From Rubrobacter sp. (GTDB taxonomy: Bacteria; Actinomycetota; Rubrobacteria; Rubrobacterales; Rubrobacteraceae), in the NCBI GenBank assembly GCA_016781635.1, contig JADDPY010000530.1, positions 1 to 5,727 of the forward strand: 5,727 bases of DNA, read 5' to 3'. Of this stretch, positions 1 through 5,727 are shown in pieces (the stretch's first letter is position 1; the number at the start of each line of letters is the position of its first letter). The notes beneath the pieces were generated by a model that did not search any database, had not been told where the DNA came from, and saw only the letters and a program-made list of their open reading frames with translations. The translations under genes and the position numbers were made by a program.

Positions 1-428
1 AGGTGCGTCCCCTCCCGCAAGGGCAGGTGGTCCACCCGCGCCACCGAGTCGCCTAGAGCACTCGGTCCCGCGACGACCGCGAGGAGGCGCGTAACCTCGC
101 TCATCCCCTCCGAGACCCCCTGCAAGAGCTCGTCCACGTTACCGACACCCTCCGGCGCCTCGAAAGACGGGCCGGTAGATCCGGTCTCCTCGACCATGAG
201 GGCATCCACGTAATAGCGGTAGCCCGCATCCGTGGGGATGCGCCCAGCCGAAGTGTGGGGGTGAGTAAGGAGACCCTCGGCCTCCAACGCCGCAAGCTCG
301 GCCCGGATGGTAGATGACCCCGCATCAACCTTATCGACGAGGGCGGCGCTGCCGACGGGCGTACCCGTCTGGATATACAACTCCAGCGTCTTCGTCAGTA
401 TTTCGTGCTGTCTAGCGGAAATCGCCAT
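1..428 (-). CDS. hrcA: Heat-inducible transcription repressor HrcA, N-terminal part (cut by window edge)
   Basis: HrcA is the repressor that binds CIRCE operators ahead of groE/dnaK heat-shock genes and is kept active by GroEL. The reading frame starts at an ATG at 428-426 and stays open to the left edge, giving 142 complete codons of a protein that is usually about 340 residues. The N-terminal winged-helix domain is clear. It begins MAISARQHEILTKTLELYIQ, followed by TGTPVGS (21-27), the recognition-helix region SSTIRAELAALEAEGLL (38-54) and the family signature PHTSAGRIPTDAGYRYYVD (57-75). Residues 76-142 enter the region that leads to the GAF-like and inserted domains, most of which lies outside the window. 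There is no Shine-Dalgarno before the ATG; instead a TAGAAT box lies 7 nt upstream, suggesting a leaderless mRNA. hrcA lies 70 nt downstream of lepA on the same strand. The family call is certain; the missing C-terminus cannot be judged. Confidence 0.95.
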   Translation of the reverse strand, partial: MAISARQHEILTKTLELYIQTGTPVGSAALVDKVDAGSSTIRAELAALEAEGLLTHPHTSAGRIPTDAGYRYYVDALMVEETGSTGPSFEAPEGVGNVDELLQGVSEGMSEVTRLLAVVAGPSALGDSVARVDHLPLREGTH

Positions 429-435
429 GACGAAA

Positions 436-444
436 ATTCTACCA
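436..444 (-). promoter_or_regulatory. Candidate extended -10 promoter of hrcA (leaderless)
   Basis: On the minus strand, TGG-TAGAAT (444 down to 436) matches an extended -10 element: TGN followed by 5 of 6 TATAAT positions. It is followed by 7 nt (TTTCGTC) and then the hrcA ATG. Transcription starting about 7 nt after the box would begin on or next to the A of the ATG. No -35 hexamer resembling TTGACA is visible 16-18 nt further upstream, which is tolerable for an extended -10. Inference only; no start-site data. Confidence 0.5.
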
Positions 445-460
445 CGAGGGCCCCGAGTTC

Positions 461-498
461 CCGCCCCGAGCCGCGCATAGATGCACAGGAAGGGGCGG
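461..498 (-). repeat. Inverted repeat between lepA and hrcA, possible weak terminator
   Basis: Directly after the lepA TAA, the minus strand reads CCGCCCC (498-492), pairing perfectly with GGGGCGG (467-461) across a 24-nt loop. No T-run follows, so as an intrinsic terminator it is weak. It could attenuate read-through from lepA into hrcA or be chance in GC-rich DNA. An 8-nt direct repeat, GCCCCGAG on the plus strand at 450-457 and 463-470, overlaps it. Confidence 0.25.
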
Positions 499-2277
499 TT
501 AGAGCTTCAGCGCGGCGAGGAAGGCCTCCTGCGGTATCTCCACGCTGCCGACCTGCTTCATGCGCCGCTTGCCCGCCTTCTGCTTCTCGAGGAGCTTGCG
601 CTTCCGGCTGATGTCGCCACCGTAGCACTTGGCGATCACGTCCTTGCGGTAGGCACGGACGGTTTCGCGTGCGATCACGCGCTTGCCCATGGCCGCCTGG
701 ATAGGCACCTCGAACTGCTGGCGCGGAATGAGCTCCTTGAGCTTCTCCACGAGCGCGCGGCCCCGGTAGTACGCCTTGTCGCGGTGCACGATGATCGAGA
801 GAGCGTCCACCACGTCCCCCGAGACGATCACCTCGACCTTGACGAGGTCGGAGACTTCGTAGCCCTTGAAGTCGTAGTCGAACGAGGCGTAACCCTTCGT
901 CCGGCTCTTCAGCGCGTCGAAGAAGTCCGTAATGATCTCAGCTAGCGGCAAATCGTACGTGAGCTGCACCCGGCGTGACGAGATGTACTCCATCCCCACC
1001 TGCACCCCACGCCGCTCGTGGCAGAGGCTCATCACCTGGCCGACGTACTCCTTCGGCCCGATCAAGGTGGACCGAACGACGGGCTCCCGGATCTCCTGGT
1101 ACACCTCCGGCAGATCGCTCGGGTTCGTTACGACCCGCACCTCGTCCTCCATCACGACCTCGTAACGGGCGCTAGGAGAAGAAGCTATAAGGTCGAGATC
1201 AAACTCCCGCTCGAGCCTCTCCTGCACGATCTCCATGTGCAACAGCCCCAGGAAGCCGCACCGAAACCCGAACCCCATCCGCGAGTTCTCCGGCTCGAAG
1301 AAGAGAGAAGCATCGTTGAGCTGGAGCTTCGAGAGGGCGTCGCGCAGACGCTCGAAGTCGTCCCCCTCCGTCGGGTACAGGCCGCTGAAGACCGTCGGTA
1401 GCGCCTGAGCGTAGCCCGGGAGCGGCTTCTCGGCCGGTTGGGCAACCTGCGTCACCGTATCGCCGACGCGCAAAGCCTCTATGTCCTTGAGCCCCGCGAT
1501 GACGTATCCGACCTCACCCGCGCGGAGAACCGACAGGGCCGTCGGTTTCGGCGAGTAGCACCCGACCTCCAGAAGCTCGAATCGCTCGTCCGAGCGCATC
1601 GCCCGGACCTCGTCGCCCTTCTTCAGCTCGCCATCTACAAGCCGAACCAGCGAAATAACGCCCCGGTAAGGGTCGTAGTAGGAGTCAAAGACGAGGCCCC
1701 GCGTCTCCTTTTCCGTAGTCTCGGGATGGGGGACGCGGTCTACGATCGCGTCGAGGACCGCTGGGATTCCCTGACCGGTCTTCGCCGATATCTTGATGAT
1801 GTCCTCTTCGTTCACGCCGAGAAGCTCGACAAGCTCCTCCGTTGCGGCGGCCACGTCAGCCATCGGCAGGTCTATCTTATTGAGGACCGGGATGATCTCA
1901 AGGTCGTGCTCCATCGCGAGGTAGAGGTTCGCGAGCGTCTGGGCCTGGATGCCCTGGCTCGCATCCACCACGAGAAGCGCCCCCTCACACGCCGCTATCG
2001 CCCGTGAAACCTCGTAGGCGAAGTCGACGTGGCCGGGGGTGTCGATGAGGTTGAGATGGTATTCACCGTCGTCGCGAGGGTACAGAACTCGAACGGCCTG
2101 GGCCTTGATCGTGATGCCCCGCTCCCGCTCGATGTCCATAGTGTCGAGAATCTGGTCCATCCGGTCCCGCTCGGCGACGGCATGCGTCGCGTCCAGCAGC
2201 CTGTCGGCCAGCGTACTCTTACCGTGATCTATATGAGCAATAATGCAAAAGTTACGAGTATTCTGTAGGGTAGCCAC
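499..2277 (-). CDS. lepA: Elongation factor 4 (LepA), ribosomal back-translocase GTPase
   Basis: LepA/EF4 is a translational GTPase of the EF-G type, proposed to remobilise stalled ribosomes and to assist 30S biogenesis; it is cytosolic and partly membrane-associated. The 592 residues match the usual length (about 600). The G motifs are all intact: G1 AHIDHGKS (14-21), G2 RGITI (53-57), G3 DTPGH (79-83), G4 NKID (133-136) and G5 SAK (164-166). Domain II follows (about 190-280), then EF-G-like domains III and V, including [15 protein letters not shown] (336-350). The EF4-specific C-terminal domain is present, with [19 protein letters not shown] at 552-570. The start is a GTG (2277-2275), giving the standard short leader before [15 protein letters not shown]. 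An ATG 4 nt upstream is in another frame and stops after 9 codons. There is no Shine-Dalgarno; a TAAACT box sits 6 nt upstream, hinting at a leaderless transcript. It is divergent from rpsT and followed by hrcA. Nothing is broken or missing. Confidence 0.98.
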   Translation of the reverse strand: MATLQNTRNFCIIAHIDHGKSTLADRLLDATHAVAERDRMDQILDTMDIERERGITIKAQAVRVLYPRDDGEYHLNLIDTPGHVDFAYEVSRAIAACEGALLVVDASQGIQAQTLANLYLAMEHDLEIIPVLNKIDLPMADVAAATEELVELLGVNEEDIIKISAKTGQGIPAVLDAIVDRVPHPETTEKETRGLVFDSYYDPYRGVISLVRLVDGELKKGDEVRAMRSDERFELLEVGCYSPKPTALSVLRAGEVGYVIAGLKDIEALRVGDTVTQVAQPAEKPLPGYAQALPTVFSGLYPTEGDDFERLRDALSKLQLNDASLFFEPENSRMGFGFRCGFLGLLHMEIVQERLEREFDLDLIASSPSARYEVVMEDEVRVVTNPSDLPEVYQEIREPVVRSTLIGPKEYVGQVMSLCHERRGVQVGMEYISSRRVQLTYDLPLAEIITDFFDALKSRTKGYASFDYDFKGYEVSDLVKVEVIVSGDVVDALSIIVHRDKAYYRGRALVEKLKELIPRQQFEVPIQAAMGKRVIARETVRAYRKDVIAKCYGGDISRKRKLLEKQKAGKRRMKQVGSVEIPQEAFLAALKL

Positions 2278-2283
2278 GCATGG

Positions 2284-2292
2284 AGTTTACCA
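2284..2292 (-). promoter_or_regulatory. Candidate extended -10 promoter of lepA (leaderless)
   Basis: On the minus strand, TGG-TAAACT (2292 down to 2284) fits TGN-TANNNT and is followed by 6 nt and then the GTG start of lepA. The layout is nearly the same as that ahead of hrcA, down to the shared TGGTA. No convincing -35 is seen at 16-18 nt spacing. No purine-rich ribosome-binding site lies between this box and the GTG. If it is used, the mRNA would start at or very near the start codon, and the out-of-frame ATG at 2281-2279 would fall outside the transcript. Confidence 0.5.
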
Positions 2293-2295
2293 TGA

Positions 2296-2324
2296 TTGCC
2301 CTCTTGTTCTATGTATGTTACATT
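2296..2324 (+). promoter_or_regulatory. Candidate sigma-70-type promoter of rpsT
   Basis: TTGCCC (2296-2301) and TACATT (2319-2324) are separated by exactly 17 nt, each matching 4 of 6 consensus bases. The -10 is preceded by TGT, an extended -10 feature. The predicted start near 2331 would give a 5' leader of about 34 nt carrying the ribosome-binding site. The -35 lies only 6 nt from the lepA -10 box on the opposite strand, so the two divergent promoters overlap. TATGTT at 2314-2319 is an alternative -10. Confidence 0.5.
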
Positions 2325-2350
2325 CTCGTGGTTCAGAACGATTTCAAGAA

Positions 2351-2357
2351 AGAGGAG
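2351..2357 (+). promoter_or_regulatory. Shine-Dalgarno site fixing the rpsT start
   Basis: AGAGGAG ends 7 nt before the GTG at 2365-2367. It is the only strong ribosome-binding site in the window and decides the start. The open frame continues upstream to 2296, but the residues there do not look like S20. Confidence 0.8.
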
Positions 2358-2364
2358 CCCGAAG

Positions 2365-2628
2365 GTGCCAGCACCCTCCAAGCGCGACAAGCAGAGCATT
2401 CGGACGCACGAGCTGAACAAGCCCGTCCGTACTCGCCTGCGCAACATTTCAAAAAACTTCTACAAGGCAGTCCAGGCTGGCGACACGGAGCGTGCCACGC
2501 AGCTCAGGGACGACGCCCAGAAGGCCTACAACCAGGCCGCCTCGAAGGGGATTATTCACCCCAATAAGGCCTCCCGCAAAACCAGCCGTTTCGACAAGGC
2601 GCTGGCCGGCGTGGGCTCCGAAGCTTAA
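2365..2628 (+). CDS. rpsT: 30S ribosomal protein S20
   Basis: S20 binds 16S rRNA early in 30S assembly. The 87-residue product (family usual 85-90) starts at GTG 2365, set by an AGAGGAG ribosome-binding site 7 nt upstream. It is strongly basic and helical. The N-terminal part reads MPAPSKRDKQSIRTHELNKP, with the family's NKxVRTxLR element at 18-26. The C-terminal signature GIIHPNKASRKTSRFDKAL (62-80) matches the GxIHxNKAxRxxSR pattern that identifies S20. It is the only gene on the plus strand, divergent from lepA and convergent with holA, with its own promoter and a strong hairpin 23 nt after the TAA. The GTG start recalls the non-AUG start of E. coli rpsT, where the weak start codon is linked to autogenous translational control; control here is inference. 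Confidence 0.96.
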   Translation: MPAPSKRDKQSIRTHELNKPVRTRLRNISKNFYKAVQAGDTERATQLRDDAQKAYNQAASKGIIHPNKASRKTSRFDKALAGVGSEA

Positions 2629-2651
2629 GACCCAAAAGCACAGCAAGACCC

Positions 2652-2690
2652 GAAGTGGCCGTCTCCGAGTAGATCGGGGGCGGCCACTTC
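2652..2690 (+). terminator. Strong hairpin terminator between rpsT and holA, probably bidirectional
   Basis: GAAGTGGCCG (2652-2661) pairs perfectly with CGGCCACTTC (2681-2690). The stem continues inward as TCTCCGA (2662-2668) against TCGGGGG (2674-2680) with two G-U wobbles, closing a GTAGA loop. The total is 17 bp with a 5-nt loop. The plus strand continues CCACTTTG, a poor U-tract; on the minus strand a CTTTT lies about 13 nt beyond the stem. Its place between convergent genes fits a shared terminator. The stem is clear; the termination mechanism without a good U-run is inferred. Confidence 0.75.
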
Positions 2691-2792
2691 CACTTTGTGC
2701 TCGCCCTTTCGTACGCTGCCCTTGGCTTTCTTACCTCTTCGTCGCCAGGCCTGCATGACAGAACGTCGCTCGCGACTCCGCCGGCGCCCCCT

Positions 2793-3710
2793 CTAGCGAG
2801 ACAGCCCCATTACTGCCAGCTCGACCTGTAGATTGTCGGAAAGGTCGCTGCCGCCCTTGAGGCCGCGTTCGAGCTCGGAGATCAGGGCGAGCGCCCGTTC
2901 GAGATCCTCCTCCCCCATCTTTCCGGACTGCTCCTCCAGCTTGCGGGCGACGAACGGCGGAACCTTGAGGGCGCTTGCGATCTCCGGCCGCGGAGTGCCA
3001 TCCTCGAAGAGCGCCCTGGCCCGCGCCAAGAGGCGGAACTGGCGGCGGATCATATGCACTATCTTTAGCGGCGGCTCCCCCGTCCCAAGCAATGCCTCGA
3101 GGAGGCCGAGAGCGCGCCCTCCGTTCCCCACGCCCAGGGCCTCGACAAATTGAAAAATGTTGGATTGCAGGTCCGGGGGACACAGGGCCTCGACGTCCTT
3201 CATCGTCGCCTCGCCATCGGCGTAGAGGGTGAGCTTCTCAACCTCGCGCGCCACGCGCGTCTTATCGTCGGAGCAGCGCACGACGAGTTCCGCAGCCACG
3301 TCTTCGGGGAGCTTCAAGTCCGCCTTCTTCGCGTAGCCGACCGCCCAGCGGGTCAGGGCCTTGCCGGTCGGTTGCTCGAAGCTGTGAACCTCGCCGACCT
3401 TTTTGGCGGCGGCAAGAAGCTTCTCACGGGCGCCGAGCTTCTTGCCGAGCAAGACGAGGTCGGCTTCCGGCGAGGGATCTTGCAAATAATCCACGATCTT
3501 GGCCTTCTGGGCCGCGTTCCAGGCATCGAGGTTTCTGACGAGGACGACCGAGCCCTCCCCGAAGAGCGAGTAGGAGTTGCATGCCGAGACGACGGCCTCG
3601 GGGCTCGTATCCCCGGCCTCGTAAGCCTCCACCGCCCGACCCTTGCGGATCTTGTCCACCCCGCGGGTCTTGCGCTCCTCGTCGTCCCCGAGCAAGAGAT
3701 AAACGCCCAT
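2793..3710 (-). CDS. holA: DNA polymerase III subunit delta
   Basis: Delta is the clamp-opening 'wrench' of the DNA polymerase III clamp loader (tau/gamma, delta, delta'), prying open the beta sliding clamp. The 305-residue product is a little shorter than the usual 330-350 but spans the whole fold. The N-terminal part opens with YLLLGDDEERK (4-14), the degenerate P-loop-less AAA+ start of the family. SLFGE (48-52), followed by VVLVRNLDAW (55-64), matches the conserved SLF/hydrophobic segment through which delta contacts the beta clamp. The middle has KTRVAREVEKLTLYA (150-164) and NIFQFVEALG (184-193). The C-terminal collar domain includes PPLKIVHMIRRQFRLL (213-228) and ends in LKGGSDLSDNLQVELAVMGL. 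The ATG start at 3710 lies 9 nt after the comEC stop with no Shine-Dalgarno. An ATG 8 nt upstream is out of frame. It is probably cotranscribed with comEA-comEC, with a possible internal promoter. Confidence 0.95.
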   Translation of the reverse strand: MGVYLLLGDDEERKTRGVDKIRKGRAVEAYEAGDTSPEAVVSACNSYSLFGEGSVVLVRNLDAWNAAQKAKIVDYLQDPSPEADLVLLGKKLGAREKLLAAAKKVGEVHSFEQPTGKALTRWAVGYAKKADLKLPEDVAAELVVRCSDDKTRVAREVEKLTLYADGEATMKDVEALCPPDLQSNIFQFVEALGVGNGGRALGLLEALLGTGEPPLKIVHMIRRQFRLLARARALFEDGTPRPEIASALKVPPFVARKLEEQSGKMGEEDLERALALISELERGLKGGSDLSDNLQVELAVMGLSR

Positions 3711-3716
3711 TCGTTC

Positions 3717-3722
3717 ATTCTA
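3717..3722 (-). promoter_or_regulatory. Candidate -10 box of holA overlapping the comEC stop codon
   Basis: On the minus strand, TAGAAT (3722-3717) contains the comEC TAG stop and is followed by GAACGA (6 nt) and the holA ATG. The hexamer is identical to that before hrcA and has nearly the same spacing. There is no TGN extension and no clear -35, so it is weaker than the hrcA and lepA sites. If used, it would give a leaderless holA mRNA independent of the com genes. Confidence 0.35.
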
Positions 3723-5339
3723 ACCTGGCAGTACGGCGACCAGCACGATCCACAGCAAGGACCACAACATCATGGCCCCCGCCGCCCTCGACCAGCGATC
3801 CTCCGGCAGCATGGCCCCGGACGCCGCAGCGTAGGTGCAGCCGAGGTAGTAGATCCCGACGAGAGGCAGTGATGCTCCCGGCGTCGCAACAGCGGCACCG
3901 GGCAGGGCCGAGCCGGCCTCCGCAACCCAGGCGAGAACTGTAACGAGAAAGCCATTCGAAGCGTTGACGACGTGGGCGAGCGATATCGAGATACTGCCCA
4001 CGAGGATCCCGAGCAGCCCCAGGGTGAGGATCGGGCCCGAGAGCGGAACCGCGACGAGGTTTGTCAGGAGGCCGACCGCCGACACCTCACCGAAGCTGGT
4101 TGCGATTATCGGGGTGGTGGCGAGTTGGGCGGCCAGGGAGATGGCGAGCAGGTTCGAGAAGGTCTCGGGTGGCTTTTTCGAGGGGCGAAATATCGTTCTC
4201 TTTATCAGCGTTTGCAGCGGTTTCCTCAGGAGCAGGATGCCGAAGACAGCGGCGACGGAGAGCTGGAAGCCCGGGTTGTAGACGAGCAGGGGGTTCCAGG
4301 AGAGCACGGCGGCGAGCATGGTCGTCATGAAGTGAAGGGCGGAGAGCTGGCGCCCGAGCAGCGGGGCCGCGAGGACGAACGTGGCGACCACACCCGCCCG
4401 GATAGCAGAGGGCGGGGCACCCGCGACGACGATGTAGAGCCAGAGGAGGGTAAGGACGGCCGGGTTCCTCAGAAGGATCGGCACGGCGAGGAGACGGAGG
4501 ACGAAGTAGATCATGGCCGCGAGCACCGCGACGTGCTGGCCCGAGATCGCCAGGACGTGCATCACACCGCTTCTGCGGAACGCCTCTTCGAGTTCCTCGG
4601 GTATCCTCGACGGGTCACCCAGCACCATCCCCCGAACCACGGAAGCCTCCCATGGCCTCAGCCCATGGCCCAGGGCTATGTCGGTCGCGCGGTGCATCTG
4701 GCCGATCGTGCCGCGCTCCTCGTCCACGGGCCACACGCCGCCCGCGTACATTATTCCGGAGACCCGCTTCGTGAGTAGGTATCGTCCGTAGTCGAAGCCG
4801 TCCTCGCCTATCTCCGGGCGCTCGATCTCCCCGCCGAAGCGCACCCTATCTCCCACCCCGGCGCGCATATCCCCCGAATAAACCTCGACAGCCCCGCCCC
4901 TCAGAACCTCCTTCTCCTCGTACCAGAGGTGCTCGACTCTCACCTCGGCCCGGTATCCGATCTTCGTCGGCACCGGCGGCGAGGAGACCCGTCCCACGAC
5001 TTCGACCTCGCCGGGTCGTACCGCGGCAAGCTCACGCAGGGGATCGGGGGTCGCCGCGTGGAGGAACGCTACCCCCACCCCGCCCGCGAGAAAGAGTGGA
5101 CCCAGAATCGCCATCGCTCGCCAGCCTGAAGGCACGAGACCGGAGGGACGGATCGCGGTCCCGACCGTGATCGCGACACTGGCCAACACCAGCGCCACTC
5201 CAAGCGGAGGCGCGAGCGTACCCACGGCGATCCCCAGCGCCAGAAACAGCGCCCACAGGTCCAGGCGAACCGGCGGGCTCAGGTCGAGGCGCAGGAGGCA
5301 CCCGGTTCCCCGGGCTTCCGAAGTATCAGACGCCTGCAA
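3720..5339 (-). CDS. comEC: ComEC/Rec2-type DNA-uptake channel, without metallo-beta-lactamase domain
   Basis: ComEC is the inner-membrane channel that passes single-stranded DNA into the cell during natural transformation. The 539 residues start with hydrophobic segments (about 27-95). A soluble OB-like N-terminal domain of the DUF4131 type follows (about 108-200, GEVEVVGRVSS through KRVSGIMYAG), then the polytopic Competence domain (about 230-537). Its signatures are clear: SGVMHVLAISGQHVAV (257-272), GAPPSAIRAGV (307-317), NPGFQLSVAAVFGILL (355-370) and AQLATTPIIATSFGEVSAVG (404-423), then NLVAVPL (427-433). It ends in a last hydrophobic helix and a TAG. Full-length relatives (about 750-800 residues) carry a C-terminal metallo-beta-lactamase-like domain; here there is none, and holA follows 9 nt later. 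The start is a TTG at 5339, overlapping comEA by 14 nt, with GGAG 13 nt upstream, so translation is probably coupled. The exact start is less certain, but no better one precedes the first membrane helix. Confidence 0.9.
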   Translation of the reverse strand: MQASDTSEARGTGCLLRLDLSPPVRLDLWALFLALGIAVGTLAPPLGVALVLASVAITVGTAIRPSGLVPSGWRAMAILGPLFLAGGVGVAFLHAATPDPLRELAAVRPGEVEVVGRVSSPPVPTKIGYRAEVRVEHLWYEEKEVLRGGAVEVYSGDMRAGVGDRVRFGGEIERPEIGEDGFDYGRYLLTKRVSGIMYAGGVWPVDEERGTIGQMHRATDIALGHGLRPWEASVVRGMVLGDPSRIPEELEEAFRRSGVMHVLAISGQHVAVLAAMIYFVLRLLAVPILLRNPAVLTLLWLYIVVAGAPPSAIRAGVVATFVLAAPLLGRQLSALHFMTTMLAAVLSWNPLLVYNPGFQLSVAAVFGILLLRKPLQTLIKRTIFRPSKKPPETFSNLLAISLAAQLATTPIIATSFGEVSAVGLLTNLVAVPLSGPILTLGLLGILVGSISISLAHVVNASNGFLVTVLAWVAEAGSALPGAAVATPGASLPLVGIYYLGCTYAAASGAMLPEDRWSRAAGAMMLWSLLWIVLVAVLPG

Positions 5340-5715
5340 AGGGTTTGATCTTCTCCAGCGTCTTCGGCCCTATCCCGGGGACCTCCTCCAACTCGTCGAG
5401 GGATCGGAAGGATCCGTTGGCCTTCCGGTACTCCACAATGCCCTGCGCGGTGGAAGGACCTACCTCGGGCAGCTCCTCCAGGTCGGCGACTTCAGCGGTG
5501 TTCACGTTTACCACAAGCGGGGACTGCGCCTCGGCGACCGCCTCGTCCAGCGAAGTGCTGTAAACAATCCTGGGAGTCGCCTCCGACGCCCGCGACGAAT
5601 AGTAGGCACCGCCGAGAAGCACGATCACCACGAGAACGCTCACGACGATCTGGTGCTTATGCCGCCCCACGAACCCGAACGAGAGCCAACCCCGGCCCCC
5701 GCGTCCCGTCGTCAA
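5326..5715 (-). CDS. comEA: ComEA-like helix-hairpin-helix DNA-binding protein, membrane anchored (5' end uncertain)
   Basis: ComEA binds incoming double-stranded DNA at the outer face of the membrane and hands it to ComEC. As drawn it has 129 residues. A short basic stretch leads into one membrane segment (about 23-38, IVVSVLVVIVLLGGAY), so the C-terminal part lies outside the cytoplasm. After a short linker, VNVNTAEVADLEEL (69-82) opens the tandem helix-hairpin-helix domain: hairpin PEVGPSTA (83-90), then YRKANGSFRSLDEL (96-109), then hairpin PGIGPKTLEKI (113-123). This is the standard ComEA C-terminal module. The SLBB domain found in many ComEA proteins between membrane helix and HhH is not recognisable; only about 27 residues separate them. 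The start shown is a TTG at 5715, but the frame stays open to the window edge and a GTG at 5670 is also possible, so the N-terminus is uncertain. It ends in TGA inside comEC. Confidence 0.88.
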   Translation of the reverse strand: MTTGRGGRGWLSFGFVGRHKHQIVVSVLVVIVLLGGAYYSSRASEATPRIVYSTSLDEAVAEAQSPLVVNVNTAEVADLEELPEVGPSTAQGIVEYRKANGSFRSLDELEEVPGIGPKTLEKIKPFAGV

Positions 5716-5727
5716 AGCGGTCTCGAA

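Noticed and set aside
52..64. GAGTGCTCTAG on the minus strand, resembling the right half of a CIRCE operator (GAGTGCTAA)
   Set aside because: It lies inside hrcA coding sequence, has no matching left half at 9-nt spacing and breaks the consensus at the end. No CIRCE is seen anywhere in the window.
2252..2281. ATG 4 nt upstream of the lepA GTG as an alternative start
   Set aside because: It is in another frame and meets TAA after 9 codons; the GTG gives the correct LepA N-terminus.
2280..2567. Plus-strand 95-codon frame over the lepA/rpsT gap
   Set aside because: It overlaps rpsT in a different frame, has no ribosome-binding site and resembles no family.
2763..2795. Small GC-rich palindromes just after the holA stop as a holA terminator
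   Set aside because: GTCGC/GCGAC leaves a 2-nt loop and no T-run follows; the 2652-2690 hairpin is far stronger.
3353..3718. Frame starting at an ATG 8 nt upstream of holA
   Set aside because: Its product is a frame-shifted shadow of holA rich in Arg/Ser/Pro; the holA frame carries the conserved delta-subunit residues.
3972..4778. 268-codon open frame opposite comEC, and similar ones at 3150-3872, 1438-2007 and 481-945 on the plus strand
   Set aside because: All lie antisense to well-recognised genes, have low-complexity, Arg/Glu/Asp/His-rich products with no family resemblance, and are expected from GC-rich codon use.
1..5727. Search for a novel system, mobile element, CRISPR array, tRNA or rRNA
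   Set aside because: Nearly all of the window is accounted for by six conserved housekeeping or competence genes; no array-like repeats, transposase, integrase or RNA-gene signature was seen.

Overview
This window is a block of core housekeeping genes from a GC-rich bacterium. Reading in the minus direction from the right edge, the order is comEA - comEC - holA, then rpsT on the plus strand, then lepA and the 5' part of hrcA on the minus strand. This is the classic comE/holA/rpsT/lepA/hrcA neighbourhood shared by Actinobacteria and Firmicutes. The high GC content, GTG/TTG starts, promoter-like -10 boxes lying directly on start codons, and the gene order together suggest a deep-branching actinobacterium, possibly Rubrobacter-like. 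That placement is inference from style and order, not from a database match.

Layout. Positions 1-428 (minus) hold the first 142 codons of the heat-shock repressor hrcA, cut by the window edge. Positions 499-2277 (minus) hold complete lepA (elongation factor 4). Positions 2278-2364 are a short divergent promoter region serving lepA on one side and rpsT (S20, 2365-2628, plus) on the other. Positions 2629-2792 are a convergent intergenic region with a strong 17-bp hairpin that probably terminates rpsT and may also stop holA transcription. Positions 2793-3710 (minus) hold holA, 3720-5339 (minus) comEC and 5326-5715 (minus) comEA. The last three are tightly packed: comEA and comEC overlap by 14 nt, and comEC and holA are 9 nt apart, so they probably form one operon.

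How the genes relate. ComEA (membrane-anchored dsDNA-binding protein) and ComEC (inner-membrane ssDNA channel) are consecutive parts of the natural-transformation uptake machine. HolA is the delta subunit of the DNA polymerase III clamp loader. S20 and LepA both serve the ribosome, and HrcA is the repressor of the groE/dnaK heat-shock genes.

No mobile element, CRISPR array, RNA gene or novel defence-like system is visible. The points most worth a second look are modest. One is a recurring TANNNT box 6-7 nt upstream of hrcA, lepA and holA with no Shine-Dalgarno, which points to leaderless transcripts. The others are a ComEC that ends before any metallo-beta-lactamase domain, a compact ComEA lacking a recognisable SLBB domain, and the absence of hemW between lepA and hrcA.
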